From positions 2,604,001 to 2,668,000 of the forward strand of contig NZ_JACHIS010000001.1 of NCBI RefSeq assembly GCF_014203365.1: DNA of 64,000 nucleotides, given 5' to 3'. The notes below the pieces were generated by a model that did no database searches, was not told where the DNA came from, and saw only the letters and a list, made by a program, of their open reading frames with translations. A program made the position numbers and the translations under genes. This document shows, piece by piece, positions 51,301 through 62,175 of the stretch (positions are counted from its first letter, which is position 1; each line of letters begins with the position of its first letter). The stretch is from Actinoalloteichus hymeniacidonis. GTDB taxonomy: Bacteria; Actinomycetota; Actinomycetes; Mycobacteriales; Pseudonocardiaceae.

Positions 51301-54300
51301 GACTGTGCGCGGTCCTGGCCGGACTCGACGACGAGGACGAGGCGGCGATCCGGCCGTCGGGCGTCTTCGGTCGACGCCTCGTCCATGCCGAGCCCGCCGC
51401 GCGGGCAGGCGGCACCACGGCCGATCCAAGGCAGGAAGCCGACGGCTGGACGCCGAGCGGCACGGTGCTGGTGACCGGAGGCACCGGAGCGCTCGGCGCC
51501 AGGGTTGCGCGCTGGTTGGCGGAACGGGGCGCCGAGCATCTGGTGCTCACCAGTAGGCGAGGGCTCGACGCGCCGGGTGCGCGCGAGTTGGAACGGGAAC
51601 TCGCCGCCGTCGGAGTCCCGGTGACCGTCGCGGCGTGCGACGTAGCCGATCGAGACGCGCTGGCCCGGGTCCTGGCGGACATCCCGGCCGCCACGCCCCT
51701 GACGGCCATCGTCCACACCGCGGCCATGCTCGATGACGCCGTCGTCGACTCACTGACCGTCGAGCAGCTCGACAATGCGATGCGGGCCAAGGTGCAGGGC
51801 GCGAGGAACCTCGATGAGCTGACCGAGGAGCACGATCTGAGTGCCTTCGTGCTCTTCTCCTCGTTGGCGGGATCGGTCGGCATCCCCGGTCAGGCGGCCT
51901 ACGCACCCGGAAACGCGTTCCTGGACGCTCTCGCCCGACAGCGGCGGGATCGCGGTCGCACTGCGACCTCCATCGCCTGGGGACACTGGGCGGGCGGCGG
52001 CATCGCCGCGGAGGACATCGAGGACGTGCTGCGTCGTCGTGGCACGGCGGACATGCCGCCCGAGACGGCCTTGACCGCACTCGCGCAGGCGCTCGACGCC
52101 GACGAGACCTGCCTCGCGGTGGCGGACATGCGCTGGGACACGATGGCTCGCGGCTACGACGCGGCGCGGCCGCATCCGCTGCTGCGCGAGCTACCCGAGA
52201 CCCGTCGCAGGCAGGAGGCCGACCGGGAACGGTCGAGCGGATCGGACGCATCGGGCGCGGGCCTCGCCGGGCGTTTGGCCGACAAGACCGAGCCAGAGCA
52301 GCGTCGGCTGCTGGCGGAGCTGATCGCCGCGAAGGCCGCCGCCGTCCTCGGACACGCCTCGTCCTCGGAGGTGGAGGCGGATCGTGCCTTCCGGGAACTG
52401 GGGTTCGACTCGCTCACCGCCGTCGAGTTCCGCAATCAGCTGGGCCTGATCACCGGGCTGAGCCTGCCCGCCACGGTGGTCTTCGACCATCCCACGGTCA
52501 CCGCCCTGGCGGAGCACCTGCGACAACTCCTCGTCGGAGCCCGGCCGGAGGCCGTGGTTCGCGTGGGTGCCGACGTCGGCGACGATCCGATCGCCATCGT
52601 GGCACTCGGCTGTCGATTCCCCGGCGCGGTGCATTCGCCTGCCGACTTCTGGGACCTGCTGTCCCGCGACGGCGACGCCATCACCGACTTCCCGGACGAT
52701 CGAGGCTGGGATGTGGCCGGTCTGCGCGCACTAGGGCGGGAGTCCTCCGAGACTACCTACGCCCGGGCGGGCGGTTTCGTCGACGACGTGACTCGCTTCG
52801 ATGCGGACTTCTTCGGAATCTCGCCTCGGGAGGCGACCGCGATGGACCCGCAGCAGCGGCTGCTGCTGGAGACGTCGTGGGAGGCCTTCGAACGGGCGGG
52901 CGTCGATCCGACCGTTCTACGCGGGCAGGACGTCGGCGTCTTCGTCGGCTCGAACAACCAGGACTACGCCCGGCTCATGGCCGACGTCCCGTCCGCCGCC
53001 GGCTATCTGAGCACCGGTGGCACGGCCAGCGTCCTGTCGGGTCGGATTGCTTATACGTTTGGTTTTGAGGGTCCGGCGGTGACGGTGGATACGGCGTGTT
53101 CGTCGTCGTTGGTGGCGTTGCATTTGGCGGCGCAGTCGTTGCGTGCTGGTGAGTGCTCGATGGCCCTGGCCGGTGGGGTGACGGTGATGTCGACGCCGGG
53201 TGGTTTTGTGGAGTTCTCTCGGCAGGGTGGTCTGGCGTCGGATGGTCGGTGTAAGTCGTTCGCGGAGGGTGCGGACGGCACCGGTTTCTCCGAGGGCGTC
53301 GGGGTCCTCGTCCTGCAGCGGTTGTCGGATGCGGTGGCGAACGGTCGTCGTGTTCTGGCGGTGGTGAAGGGTTCGGCGGTCAATCAGGACGGTGCGTCCA
53401 ATGGGCTCACGGCGCCGAACGGTCCGTCGCAGCAGCGGGTGATCCGGCAGGCCATGGCGAACGCAGGAGTGTCCTCGCCGGACGTCGACGTCGTCGAGGC
53501 GCACGGCACCGGGACTCCGCTCGGCGATCCGATCGAGGCACAGGCGTTGTTGGCGACCTACGGCCGGGATCGTGAGCCGGAGAATCCGGTGTTCCTGGGT
53601 TCGGTGAAGTCGAACATCGGGCACACCCAGGCCGCTGCGGGTGTCGCGGGTGTGATCAAGATGGTGTTGGCGTTGGAGCACGGGGTGCTGCCGTCGACCC
53701 TGCACGTGGACGAGCCGAGTCCCGAGGTGGACTGGTCCTCGGGTGCGGTGGAATTGTTGACCGAGTCCCGGCCGTGGCCCGAGGTGGACCGGCCGCGTCG
53801 GGCGGCGGTGTCGTCGTTCGGGATCAGCGGGACCAACGCCCACCTCATCCTCGAACAGGCCCCGGCCGCCGACCGAAGCACCCGGCGAGTCGGCGAAGCG
53901 AACGCGTCCGGTGCCGCTCCGGTCATCCCCTGGGTACTGTCCGGTCGGTCGGAGGCCGCGCTGCGCGCGCAGGCCCTGCGACTGCGGGCGGCGGTGTCGG
54001 CCGACGCCGGCCTCTCGCCGACTGCGGTGGCTCATGCCCTGATCACCACGCGCGCCCGTCACGAACAGCGTGCCGTGGTCCTCGGAACCGATCGCCACGA
54101 GCTGGCCGCGGGAGTGGACGCCGTGGCCGAGTGGCATGACCAGCCGGGCGTGGTCCTCGGCGCGGCACGCAACGGCGGTCGGATCGGCCTGGTCTTCTCG
54201 GGCCAGGGAACGCAGTATCCGGGGATGGGCCGCGACCTGTACGAGGCCCATCCCGTGTTCGCGGAGGCCTTCGACGAGGTGTGCGCGGAACTGGACCCGC

Positions 54301-57300
54301 TCCTTGGGTTCTCCCTGCGCGGCGCACTCTTCGCCACCGAGGAAGCGGCGCGGGACCGGGCCGAGGAGAAGACGGACCCCGCCGTCGAGGGCTCGTCGAC
54401 CACCGATGAGCGAGCCGACGTGCGGATCCTCCGTGCCGTCGACGCGACCGGATTGGCACAGCCCGCGCTGTTCGCGGTGGAGGTCGCGCTCGTCCGATTG
54501 CTGGCCTCGTTCGGCGTGACGCCCGCCGCAGTGGCGGGCCATTCGCTCGGCGAGGTCACCGCAGGCTTCATCGCCGGGGTGTGGACGCTGCCCCAGGCGT
54601 GCCGGGTGGTGGCCGCGCGAGCCGGGCTCATGCAGGCGCTTCCCGAGGGCGGGGCGATGGCGTCGATCGCCGCCACCGAGAACGAGGTGCGCGCCGCACT
54701 GGCCGACCTCGACGCGACCGAGGTGAGCATCGCGGCCGTCAACGGCCCGGTGTCCACGGTGGTGTCCGGCGATGCCGACGCGGTCGGCCTCGTCGTCGAG
54801 TGGTGGCGTGACCTCGGGCGTCGCGTACGGCCGCTGTCGGTGTCCCACGCCTTCCATTCCGCCCTCATGGACCCGCTGCTCGACGACTTCGGACGCACCC
54901 TCTCCACCGTCGACTTCACCGCGCCGGAGCTGCCGCTGATCTCGACCGTCACCGGAGCGCTGCTCGACAGCGAGACGGCGACGTCGGCCGACTACTGGGT
55001 GCGGCAGACCCGCGAACCGGTCCGCTACGCCGACGCCGCGCGCGCTCTGCGCGATCTCGACATCACGACGGTGATCGAGGTGGGCCCCGGCGGAGTGCTG
55101 ACCGCGCTGACCAGAGATGCACTCGACTCCCCGGCGGACTCCGACACAGGCGGCCGGGTTCGCGGCGACGGCGCGGCACCGGGTCCAGCTGGGTCGGTGT
55201 CGACCCTGGCTCTGCTGCGAAGTGGTCGGAGCGAATCGACGTCCTTCGTCACCGCACTGGCCGCCTTGGAGGTCGCGGGGTATGCCGTGGACTGGACGGT
55301 GCTGCTGCCCGAGCACGTCGAGGCCGTGGAGTTGCCGACCTACGCCTTCCAACGGGAGCGTTTCTGGCTGGACGCGACCCGCACCCGCGCGGACGCCGAC
55401 GGACTCGGGTTGGTCCCGGCGGGCCACCCGGTGCTCGGTGCCCGAGTGGAGCTGCCCGATACCGGCGATGTCGTTCTCACCGGCCGGGTCTCCACGGTGC
55501 TGCAGTCGTGGACCGCAGACCATCAGGTGGGCCACGCCGTGGTGTTCCCCGGTACCGGGCTGGTCGACTGGGTGCTCCACGCCGCACAGGACCTTCCCGG
55601 CCTTCCCAACCCGGAGATCGAGGAGCTGACGCTGCACGCCCCGGTGCTCCTGCCGTCGACCGGAGCCCTCACCGTCCGGGTCCACCTGCACCGACAGACT
55701 CTCGACGGCCACCCGGCGGACGCGGAGACGATCGAAGACGAGTCGTACTCCGACAGCCCGGCCCGTCGGGTCACCGTCCACACGCGACGCGAGGATGACC
55801 CGTCGTCCGCGTGGACCCTGCACGCCACCGGGTCCGTCGTGCCCGGCGAGCCAGATGCCGGTGTGGCGGAGTCCCTCGGAAGTGCGGCCTGGCCGCCCTC
55901 CGACGCGGTGCCGCTGACCGTCGACGGGTTCTACGACCAGGCCGAACTCGTCGGGCTGCGGTACGGACCGACCTTCCGAGGGTTGCGTGCCGCCTGGCAG
56001 CGCGACGACGTCGTCTTCGCCGAGGTGGCCCTGCCTGCGGCGACGGCCGACGACGGCGACGGCTTCGGGCTGCATCCCGCGCTACTCGACGCCGCGCTGC
56101 ACGCGGCAGGTCTCGTCACGACCAGCGAGGACGACGACACCGACCCGGCGTCCTCGGCGGCGCGGCTGCCCTTCTCCTGGACGGGGGTCCGGCTGTACGC
56201 GGTGGGCGCCACGCACCTGAGGGTCCGCCTCACCGCGCTGCCTCACGGCGGCCTGTCGCTCTTGCTCGCCGACGGTGAGGGAAACCCGGTCGCCGCCGTG
56301 CGCGAGTTGGCGCTGCGTCCGGTCGTCGCCGATCAGTACACCCCCGCCGAGCGGTCGGTGGCGTCCTCGCTGTACCAGGTCGACTGGACTCCGGTCGTCC
56401 GCACCACGCCGCAGGACCAGGACCAGCACTGGGCGCAGCTCGGCCCCGATCACCTCGGTGTCCTGCCGGGGCTGCGCGCCGCAGGCGTCGAAGTCCTCGC
56501 CGCCGGCACTCTCGACGATCTCGACGGGGCACGGCCTCCAGCGGTGGTCGTGTTCCAACCGCACGCGCAAGCCTCGGAAGGGCAGGCAGCCGCGGCCGGT
56601 GCGATGGTCGAGTCGACGCTTGCCACCGTGCAGGACTGGCTGGCGGCCGACCACCTGGTCGGCACCAGGCTGCTCGTACTCACCAGGGGGGCGACCTCGG
56701 TGACGGCGGACGGCGATGTGGCCGATCCGGCCGCCGCCGCAGTCTGGGGGCTGCTCCGCTCCGCGCAGTCCGAGTATCCGGGACGGATCGAGGTCGTCGA
56801 CCTCGACGACGACCCGGATTCGATCCGCGCATCGGTCGTCGCGGCTGACGAACCCGCTCTCGCCGTCCGGGCGGGCCGCGCCTTCGCTCCACGGCTCGCC
56901 CGATCGACGGACGACGGGCCGGGCATGCCCGACCTCGACCCGGCAGGTGCGGTGCTCATCACCGGCGGCACCGGGGCGCTGGGTGCCGACGTGGCCCGGC
57001 ATCTCGTTGCCGAGCACGGTGTGCGCCATCTGGTGCTCACCAGCAGACGGGGTGCCGACGCCCCGGGTGCCGACTCCTTGACCGCCGAGCTGACCGAGGC
57101 GGGCGCCTCGGTGTCGATCCTGGCCTGCGACGTCGGTGATCGGGACGCGCTGACTCACCTGCTCGCCGAGATCAGACGTCACCGTCGCCTGGTGGGCGTC
57201 GTGCACACGGCGGGCGTGCTGGCCGACGGCGTGATCGCGTCGATGAACGCCGAGCAGGTACGGACCGTGTTCCGGCCCAAGGTCGACGGTGCCTGGCACC

Positions 57301-58262
57301 TGCACGAACTGACCGCAGCCGACGACCTTGCGCTGTTCGTGCTCTACTCCTCGGCGGCGGGCGTGCTCGGAGCGCCGGGGCAGGGCAATTACGCCGCGGC
57401 GAATACCTTCCTCGACGCGCTCGCCCAGCACCGACGGGCAGGAGGCCTCGTCGCGACGAGCCTTGCCTGGGGCGCGTGGGACGAGACGGCGGGCGGCATG
57501 GCCGCGAACCTGGCTGCGGACGAACGTCGTCGACAGACGGATCGGGGAGCGGCGGCCTGGTCGGTCGAGGACGGCCTGGCGGCGTTCGACCTCGGCTGTG
57601 GCAGCGCCAGGCCGGTGATCGTTCCCATCCACCTGAAGATCGCGCGGGTCGATCCGGGGCGGGAGCGGGACATCCCCGCGATCCTCCGAGGGCTGGTGCC
57701 CTCGCGGCCCGCAGCCGCGGGTGCGACCGGTCGACGCGCGACGTTCGCCGCCGACCTGCCCACCCTGTCCTCAGAGGATCGGGACCGAGCCGTGCTGGAA
57801 CTGGTACGCCGGGAGGCCGCTACGGCGCTCGGCCACCAGACGTCCGACGCGGTGCGCGCTCAACGACCGTTCACCGACCTGGGCTTCGACTCGCTCACCT
57901 CGGTCGAACTGCGTAACGCGCTCGCCGCCGCCACCGGACTCGCCCTGCCTGCGACGCTGGTGTTCGACTATCCGACGCCCGCCGCGCTGGCCGAGTATCT
58001 GCTGGCCGAGCTGGTCGTCCCGGAGGATGCCGCCGACGTCGGCGACCTGGTGCGTGGGCTGGACCGACTGCAGGAGGAACTGCCGTTCCTGTCCGCTCAG
58101 GACCCTCGGCTGTCCGTGCTGGCTGATCGGCTACGCAGCCTCACGGCGGAGATCGAGGCACGGTCGACGGCCTCGGTGTCGACGCCACCGGCAGGCGGAC
58201 TCGACGCGGCCACCGACGAGGAGATCTTCGACTTCATCGATCGGGATCTCGGCCTCTCCTGA
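42318..58262 (+). CDS. Type I modular polyketide synthase, three modules
   Basis: A 5314-residue subunit with three modules: KS-AT-DH-KR-ACP, KS-AT-KR-ACP and KS-AT-DH-KR-ACP. I chose ATG 42318 because GAGGAG lies eight bases upstream and the protein then opens with a docking coiled coil ([20 protein letters not shown]). A GTG at 42291 overlapping the previous stop (GTGA) is the alternative and would imply translational coupling. The C-terminus ([16 protein letters not shown]) is a docking tail, not a thioesterase, so release happens on another protein. The KS of its second and third modules share 249 identical bases (48209-48457 = 53036-53284), and part of this tract recurs in the preceding gene near 37716-37821. 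The sugar 3-ketoreductase gene follows after 51 bases. Confidence 0.98.
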   Translation: MEKPARDVVEALRSSLLENQRLRTRNQRLSAEATEPIVIIGMACRLPGGVRSPEDLWRLVDQDGDAVADFPTDRGWDLEGLFDSDPDRPGSSYTRQGAFLDDVGEFDAEFFGISPREAVAMDPQQRLLLETSWEAFERAGIDVASRRGADVGVYIGTTGQDYSQLLAQARENAEGYVLTGNAASVLSGRLAYTFGLQGPAVTVDTACSSSLVALHLAVQAVRQGNCSLALAGGVTVMSTPGPFVEMSRQRGLATDGRCKAFADAADGTGFSEGVGVLLVTRLSTARRHGHPVLAVIRGSAVNQDGASNGLSAPNGPAQQRVIRQALADARLTVADVDAVEAHGTGTTLGDPIEAQALLATYGQDRPQTPLYLGSVKSNIGHAQAAAGVAGVIKMVAALRHGRLPRTLHVDEPTGHVDWSSGAVQLLTEARAWPDAGRPRRGAVSAFGISGTNAHLILEQAPDPNRPDTDVDSESGPQAEPAADRAATSAVLPPDVPVPWVLSARTADALREQARRLRDRVLADPEVSIADIGLSLATTRSALEHRAAVIGADRADLVRGLTALAEGTGDRDLVTGSAQDGKTVFVFPGQGSQWPAMARELLATSPVFAESIARCATEIERHVDWSLLDVLQGTSDAPFDRVDVQQPVLFAMMVSLAELWRSHGIDPDAVVGHSQGEIAAAFFAGGLTLAEAARIVAVRSREWLQAAGQGGMVSVLLPVDEVRELVREAGHELAVAAVNSPRSCVVVGEPVVCEKFLAGCEEKGVRARRVPGVDIASHSPQVEVLRTRLSSDFASIQPISAGVPFYSTVTGGPLDTGELTGDYWFRNLRQTVRFDDAVQALRHDGHDLFVEVSPHPVLPSSMQETFESSGGGGAAVGTLRRDAGGPDRFVRALAEAWVHGATPDWSAVFAGRSASRVELPTYAFQRRRHWVDITGVRGGDVTSVGLAAVDHPFVGAVLSMADTDGVVVSGRISAETLPWLGDHRIGEAALLPGTGFIELAVRAGDEVGCGRIVELTLEAPLVLPERGGVAVRVVIGAADAAGGRSVTVSSASDGSVEAVWTRHAVGVLAPSTEDGVAGPAEWPPNGARTVPLDDFYRRAAEAGLPYGAAFRGLDAVWRRGDEVFAEVSLPESVRSEADRYGLHPALLDAALQASGAAASPEGSGPVLLPFSWDGVGLHASGADRLRVRLTPAGQDATTLLATDAAGRPVITVDRLVFRPAGATIADPAARVAGESLFRLDWTPMVRSGPTVDHSRRLAVLETGAVPARWVGDVPVLPDPTFAECEAESVFLFCPLPVGAGGSVESAAASDETVPSAVYTAVTIVLDAVRGWLAGDRPEAARLVVITRGAVAALPGEDVADLAGAAVWGLLRSAQTEHPGRLLLIDADRDDASPAELDAVVRVALDGDEAQVAVRDGALLVPRLARAARTAEPDRDATWGPDGTVLVTGGTGMIGGMVARHLARDHGVRHLLLASRRGPEAPGAAELAAELRAEGATVAVAACDVADRGALADLLAGVDPDQPLTAIVHTAGAVDDGMITDLEADRLPAVLRPKVDAAWNLHELTTDLPLRAFLLFSSASGIVGNAGQAGYAAANTFLDGLAAYRQARGHTARSMAWGLWAQVSESTASASRDGFAPITRAGVTGLTEAQGMALFDACVADASPVLVPMRLDTAAGADGRHEGGVPVVLRGLVRGPRRRTAETGVADVEDLRRRLIGLPRDEQVVFLLGLVRTEIAAVLGHESAATVAPDRAFKELGFDSLTSVQLRNRLTSVVGLRLPASLVFDYPTPLALTEFLLTQAVGSEEPRQVVAPTAALDGDDVAIVGMACRYPGGVGSPEDLWALLAEGGDAIGGFPSDRDWNLEALFDSATGSAARAGGFLHDVAEFDAGLFGISPREAVAMDPQQRLLLEASWEALERAGIAPSSVKGSPTGVFAGVMYSDYLSRLTVVPDGAEGYLSTGGSNSVASGRIAYTFGFEGPAVTVDTACSSSLVALHLAAQSLRAGECSMALAGGVTVMSTPGGFVEFSRQGGLASDGRCKSFAEGADGTGFSEGVGLVVLERLSDAVRNRRRVLAVLKGSAVNQDGASNGLTAPNGPSQQRVIRQALANAGLSPRDIDVVEAHGTGTRLGDPIEAQALLATYGHGRSEDKPLFLGSVKSNIGHTQAAAGVAGVIKMVEAMRHGVLPRTLHAEEPTPQVDWSAGAVELLTESRSWPEVGRPRRAAVSSFGISGTNAHVILEQPPALDNAPETDDEPQSDAPLISWVLSGRSAEALRDQAARLARHVESTPDASLAALAHALTSSRSELDHRAVVLGTDRAELSAGLAALAEGRDAAGVVVGRAGDAGSLGTAWVFPGQGSQWTGMAADLLTDEVFAETLAECESALAPWVDFSVTEVLRGGDDALSARVDVVQPLLWAVMVALAAVWRARGVAPSVVVGHSQGEIAAATVAGLLSIAEGARLVAGRSRLIARRLSGRGGMLAVEASIDEVRRWAADADERTPRDQGPVGDTDTDADPMSDADLTSDAVDAVGARVSVGVVNGPGQVVLSGDRSVLESVAGGCVERGVRVRWLPVDYASHSPQVAAIRQEWLAVAGVVETRPGTVPMVSSVTGEPIVSADLDAEYWYRNLAEAVRYDQAVESAVRQGFRRFLEVSPHPVLTWPTVHAVERLVPNPDAQHGARGAAAESSEITAELSGGSGGSLVVGSLRRDHDGPRVLAEAAAALWTAGVPLHWPALLPAPRSGPAADLPTYAFQRTRHWLDPQITATEPAGDRLDTTFWNSIEDQDVPALAASLSVTAETPLSVVVPALAAWRRRRHTQDIVDSWRYRISWRRLTTPARTGLAGRWLIMEPVTGDDSDLREWLHAALRGAGAEPIGIEVPPTTDRSGLADRLAPFIGDEAVGVISLLGMDAATHPAHTVVPSGVAGTLVLAQALSDLGVASPLWCLTRGAVHVEGSREMLVPEQAQVWGLGRVVAAEHPTSWGGLVDLPEVLDDRAGARLCAVLAGLDDEDEAAIRPSGVFGRRLVHAEPAARAGGTTADPRQEADGWTPSGTVLVTGGTGALGARVARWLAERGAEHLVLTSRRGLDAPGARELERELAAVGVPVTVAACDVADRDALARVLADIPAATPLTAIVHTAAMLDDAVVDSLTVEQLDNAMRAKVQGARNLDELTEEHDLSAFVLFSSLAGSVGIPGQAAYAPGNAFLDALARQRRDRGRTATSIAWGHWAGGGIAAEDIEDVLRRRGTADMPPETALTALAQALDADETCLAVADMRWDTMARGYDAARPHPLLRELPETRRRQEADRERSSGSDASGAGLAGRLADKTEPEQRRLLAELIAAKAAAVLGHASSSEVEADRAFRELGFDSLTAVEFRNQLGLITGLSLPATVVFDHPTVTALAEHLRQLLVGARPEAVVRVGADVGDDPIAIVALGCRFPGAVHSPADFWDLLSRDGDAITDFPDDRGWDVAGLRALGRESSETTYARAGGFVDDVTRFDADFFGISPREATAMDPQQRLLLETSWEAFERAGVDPTVLRGQDVGVFVGSNNQDYARLMADVPSAAGYLSTGGTASVLSGRIAYTFGFEGPAVTVDTACSSSLVALHLAAQSLRAGECSMALAGGVTVMSTPGGFVEFSRQGGLASDGRCKSFAEGADGTGFSEGVGVLVLQRLSDAVANGRRVLAVVKGSAVNQDGASNGLTAPNGPSQQRVIRQAMANAGVSSPDVDVVEAHGTGTPLGDPIEAQALLATYGRDREPENPVFLGSVKSNIGHTQAAAGVAGVIKMVLALEHGVLPSTLHVDEPSPEVDWSSGAVELLTESRPWPEVDRPRRAAVSSFGISGTNAHLILEQAPAADRSTRRVGEANASGAAPVIPWVLSGRSEAALRAQALRLRAAVSADAGLSPTAVAHALITTRARHEQRAVVLGTDRHELAAGVDAVAEWHDQPGVVLGAARNGGRIGLVFSGQGTQYPGMGRDLYEAHPVFAEAFDEVCAELDPLLGFSLRGALFATEEAARDRAEEKTDPAVEGSSTTDERADVRILRAVDATGLAQPALFAVEVALVRLLASFGVTPAAVAGHSLGEVTAGFIAGVWTLPQACRVVAARAGLMQALPEGGAMASIAATENEVRAALADLDATEVSIAAVNGPVSTVVSGDADAVGLVVEWWRDLGRRVRPLSVSHAFHSALMDPLLDDFGRTLSTVDFTAPELPLISTVTGALLDSETATSADYWVRQTREPVRYADAARALRDLDITTVIEVGPGGVLTALTRDALDSPADSDTGGRVRGDGAAPGPAGSVSTLALLRSGRSESTSFVTALAALEVAGYAVDWTVLLPEHVEAVELPTYAFQRERFWLDATRTRADADGLGLVPAGHPVLGARVELPDTGDVVLTGRVSTVLQSWTADHQVGHAVVFPGTGLVDWVLHAAQDLPGLPNPEIEELTLHAPVLLPSTGALTVRVHLHRQTLDGHPADAETIEDESYSDSPARRVTVHTRREDDPSSAWTLHATGSVVPGEPDAGVAESLGSAAWPPSDAVPLTVDGFYDQAELVGLRYGPTFRGLRAAWQRDDVVFAEVALPAATADDGDGFGLHPALLDAALHAAGLVTTSEDDDTDPASSAARLPFSWTGVRLYAVGATHLRVRLTALPHGGLSLLLADGEGNPVAAVRELALRPVVADQYTPAERSVASSLYQVDWTPVVRTTPQDQDQHWAQLGPDHLGVLPGLRAAGVEVLAAGTLDDLDGARPPAVVVFQPHAQASEGQAAAAGAMVESTLATVQDWLAADHLVGTRLLVLTRGATSVTADGDVADPAAAAVWGLLRSAQSEYPGRIEVVDLDDDPDSIRASVVAADEPALAVRAGRAFAPRLARSTDDGPGMPDLDPAGAVLITGGTGALGADVARHLVAEHGVRHLVLTSRRGADAPGADSLTAELTEAGASVSILACDVGDRDALTHLLAEIRRHRRLVGVVHTAGVLADGVIASMNAEQVRTVFRPKVDGAWHLHELTAADDLALFVLYSSAAGVLGAPGQGNYAAANTFLDALAQHRRAGGLVATSLAWGAWDETAGGMAANLAADERRRQTDRGAAAWSVEDGLAAFDLGCGSARPVIVPIHLKIARVDPGRERDIPAILRGLVPSRPAAAGATGRRATFAADLPTLSSEDRDRAVLELVRREAATALGHQTSDAVRAQRPFTDLGFDSLTSVELRNALAAATGLALPATLVFDYPTPAALAEYLLAELVVPEDAADVGDLVRGLDRLQEELPFLSAQDPRLSVLADRLRSLTAEIEARSTASVSTPPAGGLDAATDEEIFDFIDRDLGLS
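42420..47700 (+). other. PKS module: KS-AT(unusual extender?)-DH-KR-ACP
   Basis: KS Cys codon 42936. AT from about 44061 has GHSQGE, but the specificity motif is IASH (44637-44648, in [10 protein letters not shown]) instead of YASH or HAFH, with one extra residue before it. Such variants occur in ATs that take ethylmalonyl or other substituted extenders. DH reads [10 protein letters not shown] (His codon 45261, Glu for Gly at 45273), [10 protein letters not shown], and YGA instead of YGP. KR from about 46638 with VDD (B-type) and YAAAN. ACP serine codon 47589. Confidence 0.85.
47763..52530 (+). other. PKS module: KS-AT(methylmalonyl)-KR-ACP
   Basis: KS Cys codon 48270. AT from about 49359 with GHSQG and YASH (from 50031), methylmalonyl type; it carries an Asp-rich insertion (about 49835-49895) absent from the sister AT at 39 kb. 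No DH. KR (catalytic part from 51459) with LDD and YAPGN; the Pro after the Tyr is a feature linked to B2 KRs, which give the 2-epimerised methyl. ACP serine codon 52410. Output: a hydroxyl plus a methyl branch. Confidence 0.87.
48209..48457 (+). repeat. 249-bp perfect repeat around KS active site, copy 1 (copy 2 at 53036-53284)
   Basis: Identical to 53036-53284. It spans [20 protein letters not shown] through [19 protein letters not shown] and so includes the catalytic Cys. The first 100 or so bases also match 37716-37821. Codon use is again rich in T-ending and G-ending codons. Confidence 0.9.
52581..58010 (+). other. PKS module: KS-AT(malonyl)-DH(altered motif)-KR-ACP
   Basis: KS Cys codon 53097. 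AT from about 54180 with GHSLGE and HAFH (from 54846), malonyl type, with a long acidic insert before the AQP segment. The DH from about 55422 reads [10 protein letters not shown] (His codon 55521), with His in place of the motif Gly (codon 55533); [10 protein letters not shown] is intact. KR from 56946 with LAD (B-type) and YAAAN. ACP serine codon 57891. Output: C=C if the DH works, otherwise a hydroxyl. Confidence 0.85.
53036..53284 (+). repeat. 249-bp perfect repeat around KS active site, copy 2
   Basis: Second copy of 48209-48457, in the next module of the same gene. A single C/T difference follows, and then a further 18 identical bases. Confidence 0.9.
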
Positions 58263-58313
58263 AGAGACGAGCCAGGGCCCCGGCCCGACGAGTGTGAACG
58301 AGACAGGAGAGAC

Positions 58314-59309
58314 ATGGACCGCACCACGTCGGGCCACGCCGTGCGTTTCGGATTGCTGGGTTGCGCCGACATCGCCGCACGACGCACGCTGCCCGCGCTG
58401 GCCGAGGTCGACCAGGCCCGGTTGGTCGCCGTGAGCAGCCGAGACGCCGCCAAGGCCGCGGACTTCGCGACGAGATTCGACGCGCTCGCCGTGACCGGCT
58501 ATCAACGACTGCTCGACTCGGCGGACATCGACGCGGTGTACATCCCGCTGCCGCCCGCGCTTCACGCGGAATGGGTGGAGAAGGCACTGCACGCGGGCCG
58601 ACATGTCCTCGTGGAGAAGCCGCTCTCCACCGATCCCGGCACCACCGCGCGTTTGCTCCGACTCGCCGAGGAGCGCGGACTGGTGCTCATGGAGAACTCG
58701 ATGTACCTCCGCCATTCCCAGCACGCCGCCGTGCAGGACCTCATGGCCAAGGGCGCGATCGGGGAGGTTCTCGGCTTCGAGAGCACCTTCGTCATCCCGC
58801 CGCGCCCGGAGTCCGACATCAGGCACGTCCGAGAACTCGGCGGTGGGGCGCTGTTGGACGTCGGCCCGTATCCGCTGGGTGCCGCCCTGCACTTCCTCGG
58901 ACCGGACCTGGAGTTCGTGGGCGCGGTCCTGCGGCACGACCGGCGGCGCGACGTCGACCTGTCGGGGAGCGTGCTGCTGACCACCGCGACCGGTGCGCAG
59001 ATCCGCCTGGGATTCGGCCTGGAGAACTCCTACCGCTCCCACTACGGCGTGGCGGGCAGCACGGGACGGATCGATCTGGAGCGGGCCTTCACCCCGCACC
59101 AGACGCATCGGCCGGTCATCGTGCTGGACCGGTCGGGCGACCGCGAGGAGATCGTCCTGCCCGCCGACCACCAGTTCCGGGCCATGATCGTCGAGTTCGC
59201 CGATGTGGTCCGAGGCGACCGCCGTCCGAACGAGTCGACGGCGCGCTCCCGACGACTGGCCGGACTGGTGGCCGAGATCCACCACCGTGCCCGGCGGGTG
59301 TACCGCTGA
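58314..59309 (+). CDS. dTDP-hexose 3-ketoreductase, Gfo/Idh/MocA family
   Basis: A 331-residue oxidoreductase. The N-terminal Rossmann fold has GLLGCADI (residues 13-20), and the family's EKP motif is at 101-103 (VLVEKPL), whose Lys acts in catalysis. The C-terminal half has the GGALLDVGPYPLGAALHFLG segment typical of the family. In deoxysugar clusters this type reduces the 3-keto group of the 3,4-diketo-2,6-dideoxyhexose released by the 2,3-dehydratase, which is encoded at 22.6-24.0 kb. ATG 58314 follows AGGAGAG at good spacing. It lies 51 bases after the PKS gene and is the last gene of the rightward operon before a hairpin. C3 stereochemistry cannot be read from the sequence. Confidence 0.9.
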   Translation: MDRTTSGHAVRFGLLGCADIAARRTLPALAEVDQARLVAVSSRDAAKAADFATRFDALAVTGYQRLLDSADIDAVYIPLPPALHAEWVEKALHAGRHVLVEKPLSTDPGTTARLLRLAEERGLVLMENSMYLRHSQHAAVQDLMAKGAIGEVLGFESTFVIPPRPESDIRHVRELGGGALLDVGPYPLGAALHFLGPDLEFVGAVLRHDRRRDVDLSGSVLLTTATGAQIRLGFGLENSYRSHYGVAGSTGRIDLERAFTPHQTHRPVIVLDRSGDREEIVLPADHQFRAMIVEFADVVRGDRRPNESTARSRRLAGLVAEIHHRARRVYR

Positions 59310-59318
59310 ACGACGCGG

Positions 59319-59357
59319 AAAGGCCGGTCACCCCGAGACGACAATGGGATGACCGGC
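59319..59357. terminator. Hairpin terminator between convergent genes
   Basis: AGGCCGGTCA (59319-59328) pairs with TGACCGGCCT (59348-59357), and CCC/GGG extends the stem inward past a bulged A. It lies ten bases after the stop of the 3-ketoreductase and 22 before the end of the leftward P450 gene, so it can serve both. No clear T-run is seen. Confidence 0.75.
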
Positions 59358-59378
59358 CTGCATGGCGCGGGGTGAACC

Positions 59379-60560
59379 TCAGCGCAGCGTGAGGGGGAGC
59401 CTGCGGACTCCCCGCCGCGCCACTCCATCGAGCCACTCCACCGGGGCGTCCGGGTCGGCGAGGGTCGTCTCGGGATGGCGGGCCAACAGCATGGCGACGG
59501 CGATCTCCGCCTCCAACTGGGCGAGATGCGCCCCGATGCAGAAATGCCTGCCGTGGCCGAAAGCGAGATGCGCGATGTCGCTGCGGTGCAGATCGAAGTC
59601 CGCAGGCGCGTCGAAACGCTCCGGGTCGCGGTTGCCGATGCCCAGACCGATCATCACGTGCTCGTTCGCCGGGATCTCCACGCCGCCGATCACCACCGGC
59701 TCCGTGGTGTACCGCGCGCCCGCCGAGGGCACCGGCGACTCGAAGCGCAGCACCTCCTCGACGGCCGAACGGATCAGGGCGGGATCGTCGAGGACCTCGC
59801 GCAGCTGCGCGGGAGAGCGAAGCAAAGTGACGACGGTGTTGCCGATCAGATTCGTCACCGTCTCGTGGCCCGCTCCGACCAGGGCGAACGCCATGCTGAG
59901 CAGCTCGGTGTCGTCCAGCGAGTCGGAACCGTCCCGCACCGCCGTCAACTCGGAGAGCAGATCACCGGTCGGTTCGGCACGCTTCGCCGCGATGAGCTGT
60001 GAGAAGTACGCCATGAGACTGCCGAACGCCGCCTCCAGCTCGTCGGCGGGCGCCGCCCCGATCGCCGCCATCGTGGCGAACCAGCCCCGCAGCGCGTCGT
60101 GGTCGGAACTCGGGACGCCGAGCATCTGGCAGATCACCGTCAACGGCAGCGGATGCGCGTACTGCGAGATCAGGTCGACCTCGGACCGATCGTCGATCGA
60201 GTCGAGCAGCTCGGTGGCGGTCTGCTCGATGACCGGACGCAGCGTCGCGATGTAGCGGGGGGTGAACACCTTGGCCACCAGCCGTCGGAGCCGGAGGTGG
60301 TCGGGCGGATCGGAGTTGCCCATGTGTCGGAAGCCCACCGGCGCAGGTGCCTTGCCGTTCGCCGGATCGTTGGACAGCCTCGGATCGTTGAGCGCCTCGC
60401 GCGCGTCGCTGTAGCGGGTGATCAGCCAGGCCTCCTCCCCATGCGGAAGGGTGACCCGGTGAACCGGTGCCTCGGTGCGTAGGCGGTCGTACCAGGGGTA
60501 GGGGTCGTCTCGAATCTCCTGAGGCAATCGGCCGTATTGGTCTAGAAGGCGCTCACTCAT
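59379..60560 (-). CDS. Cytochrome P450 monooxygenase
   Basis: A 393-residue soluble bacterial P450 of the macrolide-tailoring type (CYP105/107-like). It shows the I-helix oxygen-binding motif GAGHET (229-234), the ExxR pair (Glu269, Arg272) and the heme loop FGHGRHFCIGAHL with the Cys ligand at 341. The length is typical. ATG 60560 is preceded by GAGGAG. It probably hydroxylates or epoxidises the polyketide and needs a ferredoxin and reductase, not present in the window. It is the last gene of a leftward trio, 61 bases after the methyltransferase. Confidence 0.96.
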   Translation of the reverse strand: MSERLLDQYGRLPQEIRDDPYPWYDRLRTEAPVHRVTLPHGEEAWLITRYSDAREALNDPRLSNDPANGKAPAPVGFRHMGNSDPPDHLRLRRLVAKVFTPRYIATLRPVIEQTATELLDSIDDRSEVDLISQYAHPLPLTVICQMLGVPSSDHDALRGWFATMAAIGAAPADELEAAFGSLMAYFSQLIAAKRAEPTGDLLSELTAVRDGSDSLDDTELLSMAFALVGAGHETVTNLIGNTVVTLLRSPAQLREVLDDPALIRSAVEEVLRFESPVPSAGARYTTEPVVIGGVEIPANEHVMIGLGIGNRDPERFDAPADFDLHRSDIAHLAFGHGRHFCIGAHLAQLEAEIAVAMLLARHPETTLADPDAPVEWLDGVARRGVRRLPLTLR

Positions 60561-60621
60561 GCTCTCGGCTCCTCGTGAGGCTGCGGGCCCTGCGGTCGGC
60601 GTGGGCGCGGCGGCGTGTCGG

Positions 60622-61455
60622 CTACCTCGTCGACGCGGCGCGACGGCCGACCACGACGAGGTAGCCGATCTCGCTGGCGCCGGATAGCGGTGCGACGGCG
60701 CGCTTCATCAGGTCGTCGGCCTGATCTCCGTAGCGGCTCTCGATCTCTTCGCGAATCCGGCTGAACTGGGTGCCCAACCGCTGCGGGGTGTACTTGGTGT
60801 GCTCGGTGACGTCGAGCAGTTCCTCGATCGCGATGTCGGTCCCGCTCAGCAGCTCGTGGTAGTCCTCGGCGCGGGGAAGCGGGTCCACCTCGACCTGGAA
60901 CGCCAGCTCCGCGACCGACTTCGCCTCGGTGCCCTTCGGTGCGCGCTCGATCATGTCCGTGATCACGAGCCTGCCGCCTGGCTTGAGGACTCTGGCCATC
61001 TCGGCCAGCGCGGTGGTGCGGTCCATGTGGATGATCGACTCGAAGGCCAGCACCGCGTCGAAGGACGCATCGGGGAACGGCATCTTCATGGCGTTCTCCA
61101 GCTGGAAGCTCACCTGGTCGCCGAGACCGGACTCCTCGACCCGACGGGTCGCCTCGGTGACCTGGTGTCTGCTGATGGTGACGCCGACGACCGCCGCACC
61201 GGTCGTGCGCGCGATGCGCATGGCGGGCTTGCCGAACCCACACCCCACATCGAGCACCCGATGGCCCTCGCCGATGCCGAGCTTGCCGATCAGGATGTCG
61301 GTGAAGCGGTCGGTGGCCTCTTCGACGCTGCTCTCGTCGTCATCGCCGAGCCAGTAGCCGAAATGGCAGTTGTCGTCCCACACGTCGCGTAGCGCGGGGC
61401 CGACCAGATCGTAGAAATCGCCGATCTCGTCGGCGGAGGGGATGTTCTGAGTCAC
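60622..61455 (-). CDS. SAM-dependent methyltransferase (probable O-methyltransferase)
   Basis: A 277-residue class I methyltransferase. Motif I is VLDVGCGFGKPA (67-78), followed by AVVGVTISRHQVTEA, AMKMPFPDASFDAVLAFESI and MARVLKPGGRLVITDM. The GFGKPA form and overall layout resemble the sugar and macrolide O-methyltransferases of the RebM group. The start is GTG at 61455, with AGGCAGGA upstream. It may methylate the deoxysugar or a hydroxyl of the aglycone; sequence alone does not decide. It lies between the VOC gene (66 bases) and the P450 gene (61 bases) and is probably in one transcript with them. Confidence 0.93.
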   Translation of the reverse strand: MTQNIPSADEIGDFYDLVGPALRDVWDDNCHFGYWLGDDDESSVEEATDRFTDILIGKLGIGEGHRVLDVGCGFGKPAMRIARTTGAAVVGVTISRHQVTEATRRVEESGLGDQVSFQLENAMKMPFPDASFDAVLAFESIIHMDRTTALAEMARVLKPGGRLVITDMIERAPKGTEAKSVAELAFQVEVDPLPRAEDYHELLSGTDIAIEELLDVTEHTKYTPQRLGTQFSRIREEIESRYGDQADDLMKRAVAPLSGASEIGYLVVVGRRAASTR

Positions 61456-61521
61456 TGTCCTGCCTCTCGAAAGCGTGCCTGCGGCCCCGGAGCCGGGCCG
61501 AACATCGTGATCGTGGGGACG

Positions 61522-61911
61522 TCAGCCCTGTTGTTCGGCCACCGGAGTCGCCACGGCGAAGAGCAGCCCCGCCGGGTCGCGCAGGTAGGCGAAATGCGTG
61601 CCCTGCTCGACCCGCGTCGGGGAGACGACCACGGAGGCACCCGCCTCGGTGGCGCGCCGGACGGTGTCCTCGACATCGGCCACCTCGATGACGTTCACGA
61701 TGTAGTTGGGGGGAAGACCCGTGTTCGGCTCCTCCGTGGTGTCCCACAGCGCGCCGAGCATCCGCCCGTTCGGCAGCGTGATGAAGGTGTACGGCCTGCC
61801 GTGTCCCGGCCCGAAGTTCCAGCCGAACAGGCCGCCATAGAATTCTTCAGTCCGCTGTGGATCGTCGGAGCCCAGCTCGAAGAAGCCGGAAGAGTTCAGG
61901 GTCTCGGACAT
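61522..61911 (-). CDS. VOC superfamily (glyoxalase/bleomycin-resistance fold) protein
   Basis: A 129-residue protein with two beta-alpha-beta-beta-beta halves. The first has FFELGSDDPQRTEEFYGGLF, and the second has VNVIEVADVEDTVRRATEAG with FAYLRDPAGLLFAVATP. The position that usually holds the first metal-binding His (near residue 11) is aromatic or acidic here, so a metal-free role such as ligand binding is possible. ATG 61911 follows GAGGAG; the longer open frame upstream has no family match. It is the first gene of the leftward trio. Roles seen for the fold include self-resistance, isomerisation and unknown tailoring; none can be assigned here. Confidence 0.85.
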   Translation of the reverse strand: MSETLNSSGFFELGSDDPQRTEEFYGGLFGWNFGPGHGRPYTFITLPNGRMLGALWDTTEEPNTGLPPNYIVNVIEVADVEDTVRRATEAGASVVVSPTRVEQGTHFAYLRDPAGLLFAVATPVAEQQG

Positions 61912-62042
61912 GGTGCTCCTCGGTGAAATTCGGTGTCCAGATGCTTTTCGTGCCGTCGACGAGCGATGATGCGAAGCCGGTCGATTTCGCCCGTTTCGGG
62001 GCTGAACTCGACCGATCGTATGCATCGCGGTCGGCGCTGCCA

Positions 62043-62050
62043 ACCCCTAC
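62043..62050 (-). promoter_or_regulatory. Single GTAGGGGT site facing the VOC-methyltransferase-P450 operon
   Basis: On the minus strand GTAGGGGT (62050-62043) matches the repeat unit of the triple operator and points toward the VOC gene start 130 bases away. The second and third copies at the 10 and 13 base steps are not present, so this is a weaker candidate. Confidence 0.3.
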
Positions 62051-62175
62051 GAACATGCTGTTCACCGGTGTTCTCGGTATTCGGTGAACCGTTGTCGAGG
62101 CGACGTTTCACTATTCTGTCGAAACCGAAGGAGTACCGGATAATACGGGTGTGTCACACTCGGGAAGCAGGTGCT

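Noticed and set aside
52917-56075. Very long antisense open frames opposite the PKS genes (for example 1052 codons here and 681 at 1946-3991)
   Set aside because: They mirror GC-rich coding sequence, show Arg/Gly/His-rich low-complexity translation and no domain or ribosome binding site; they are shadows.
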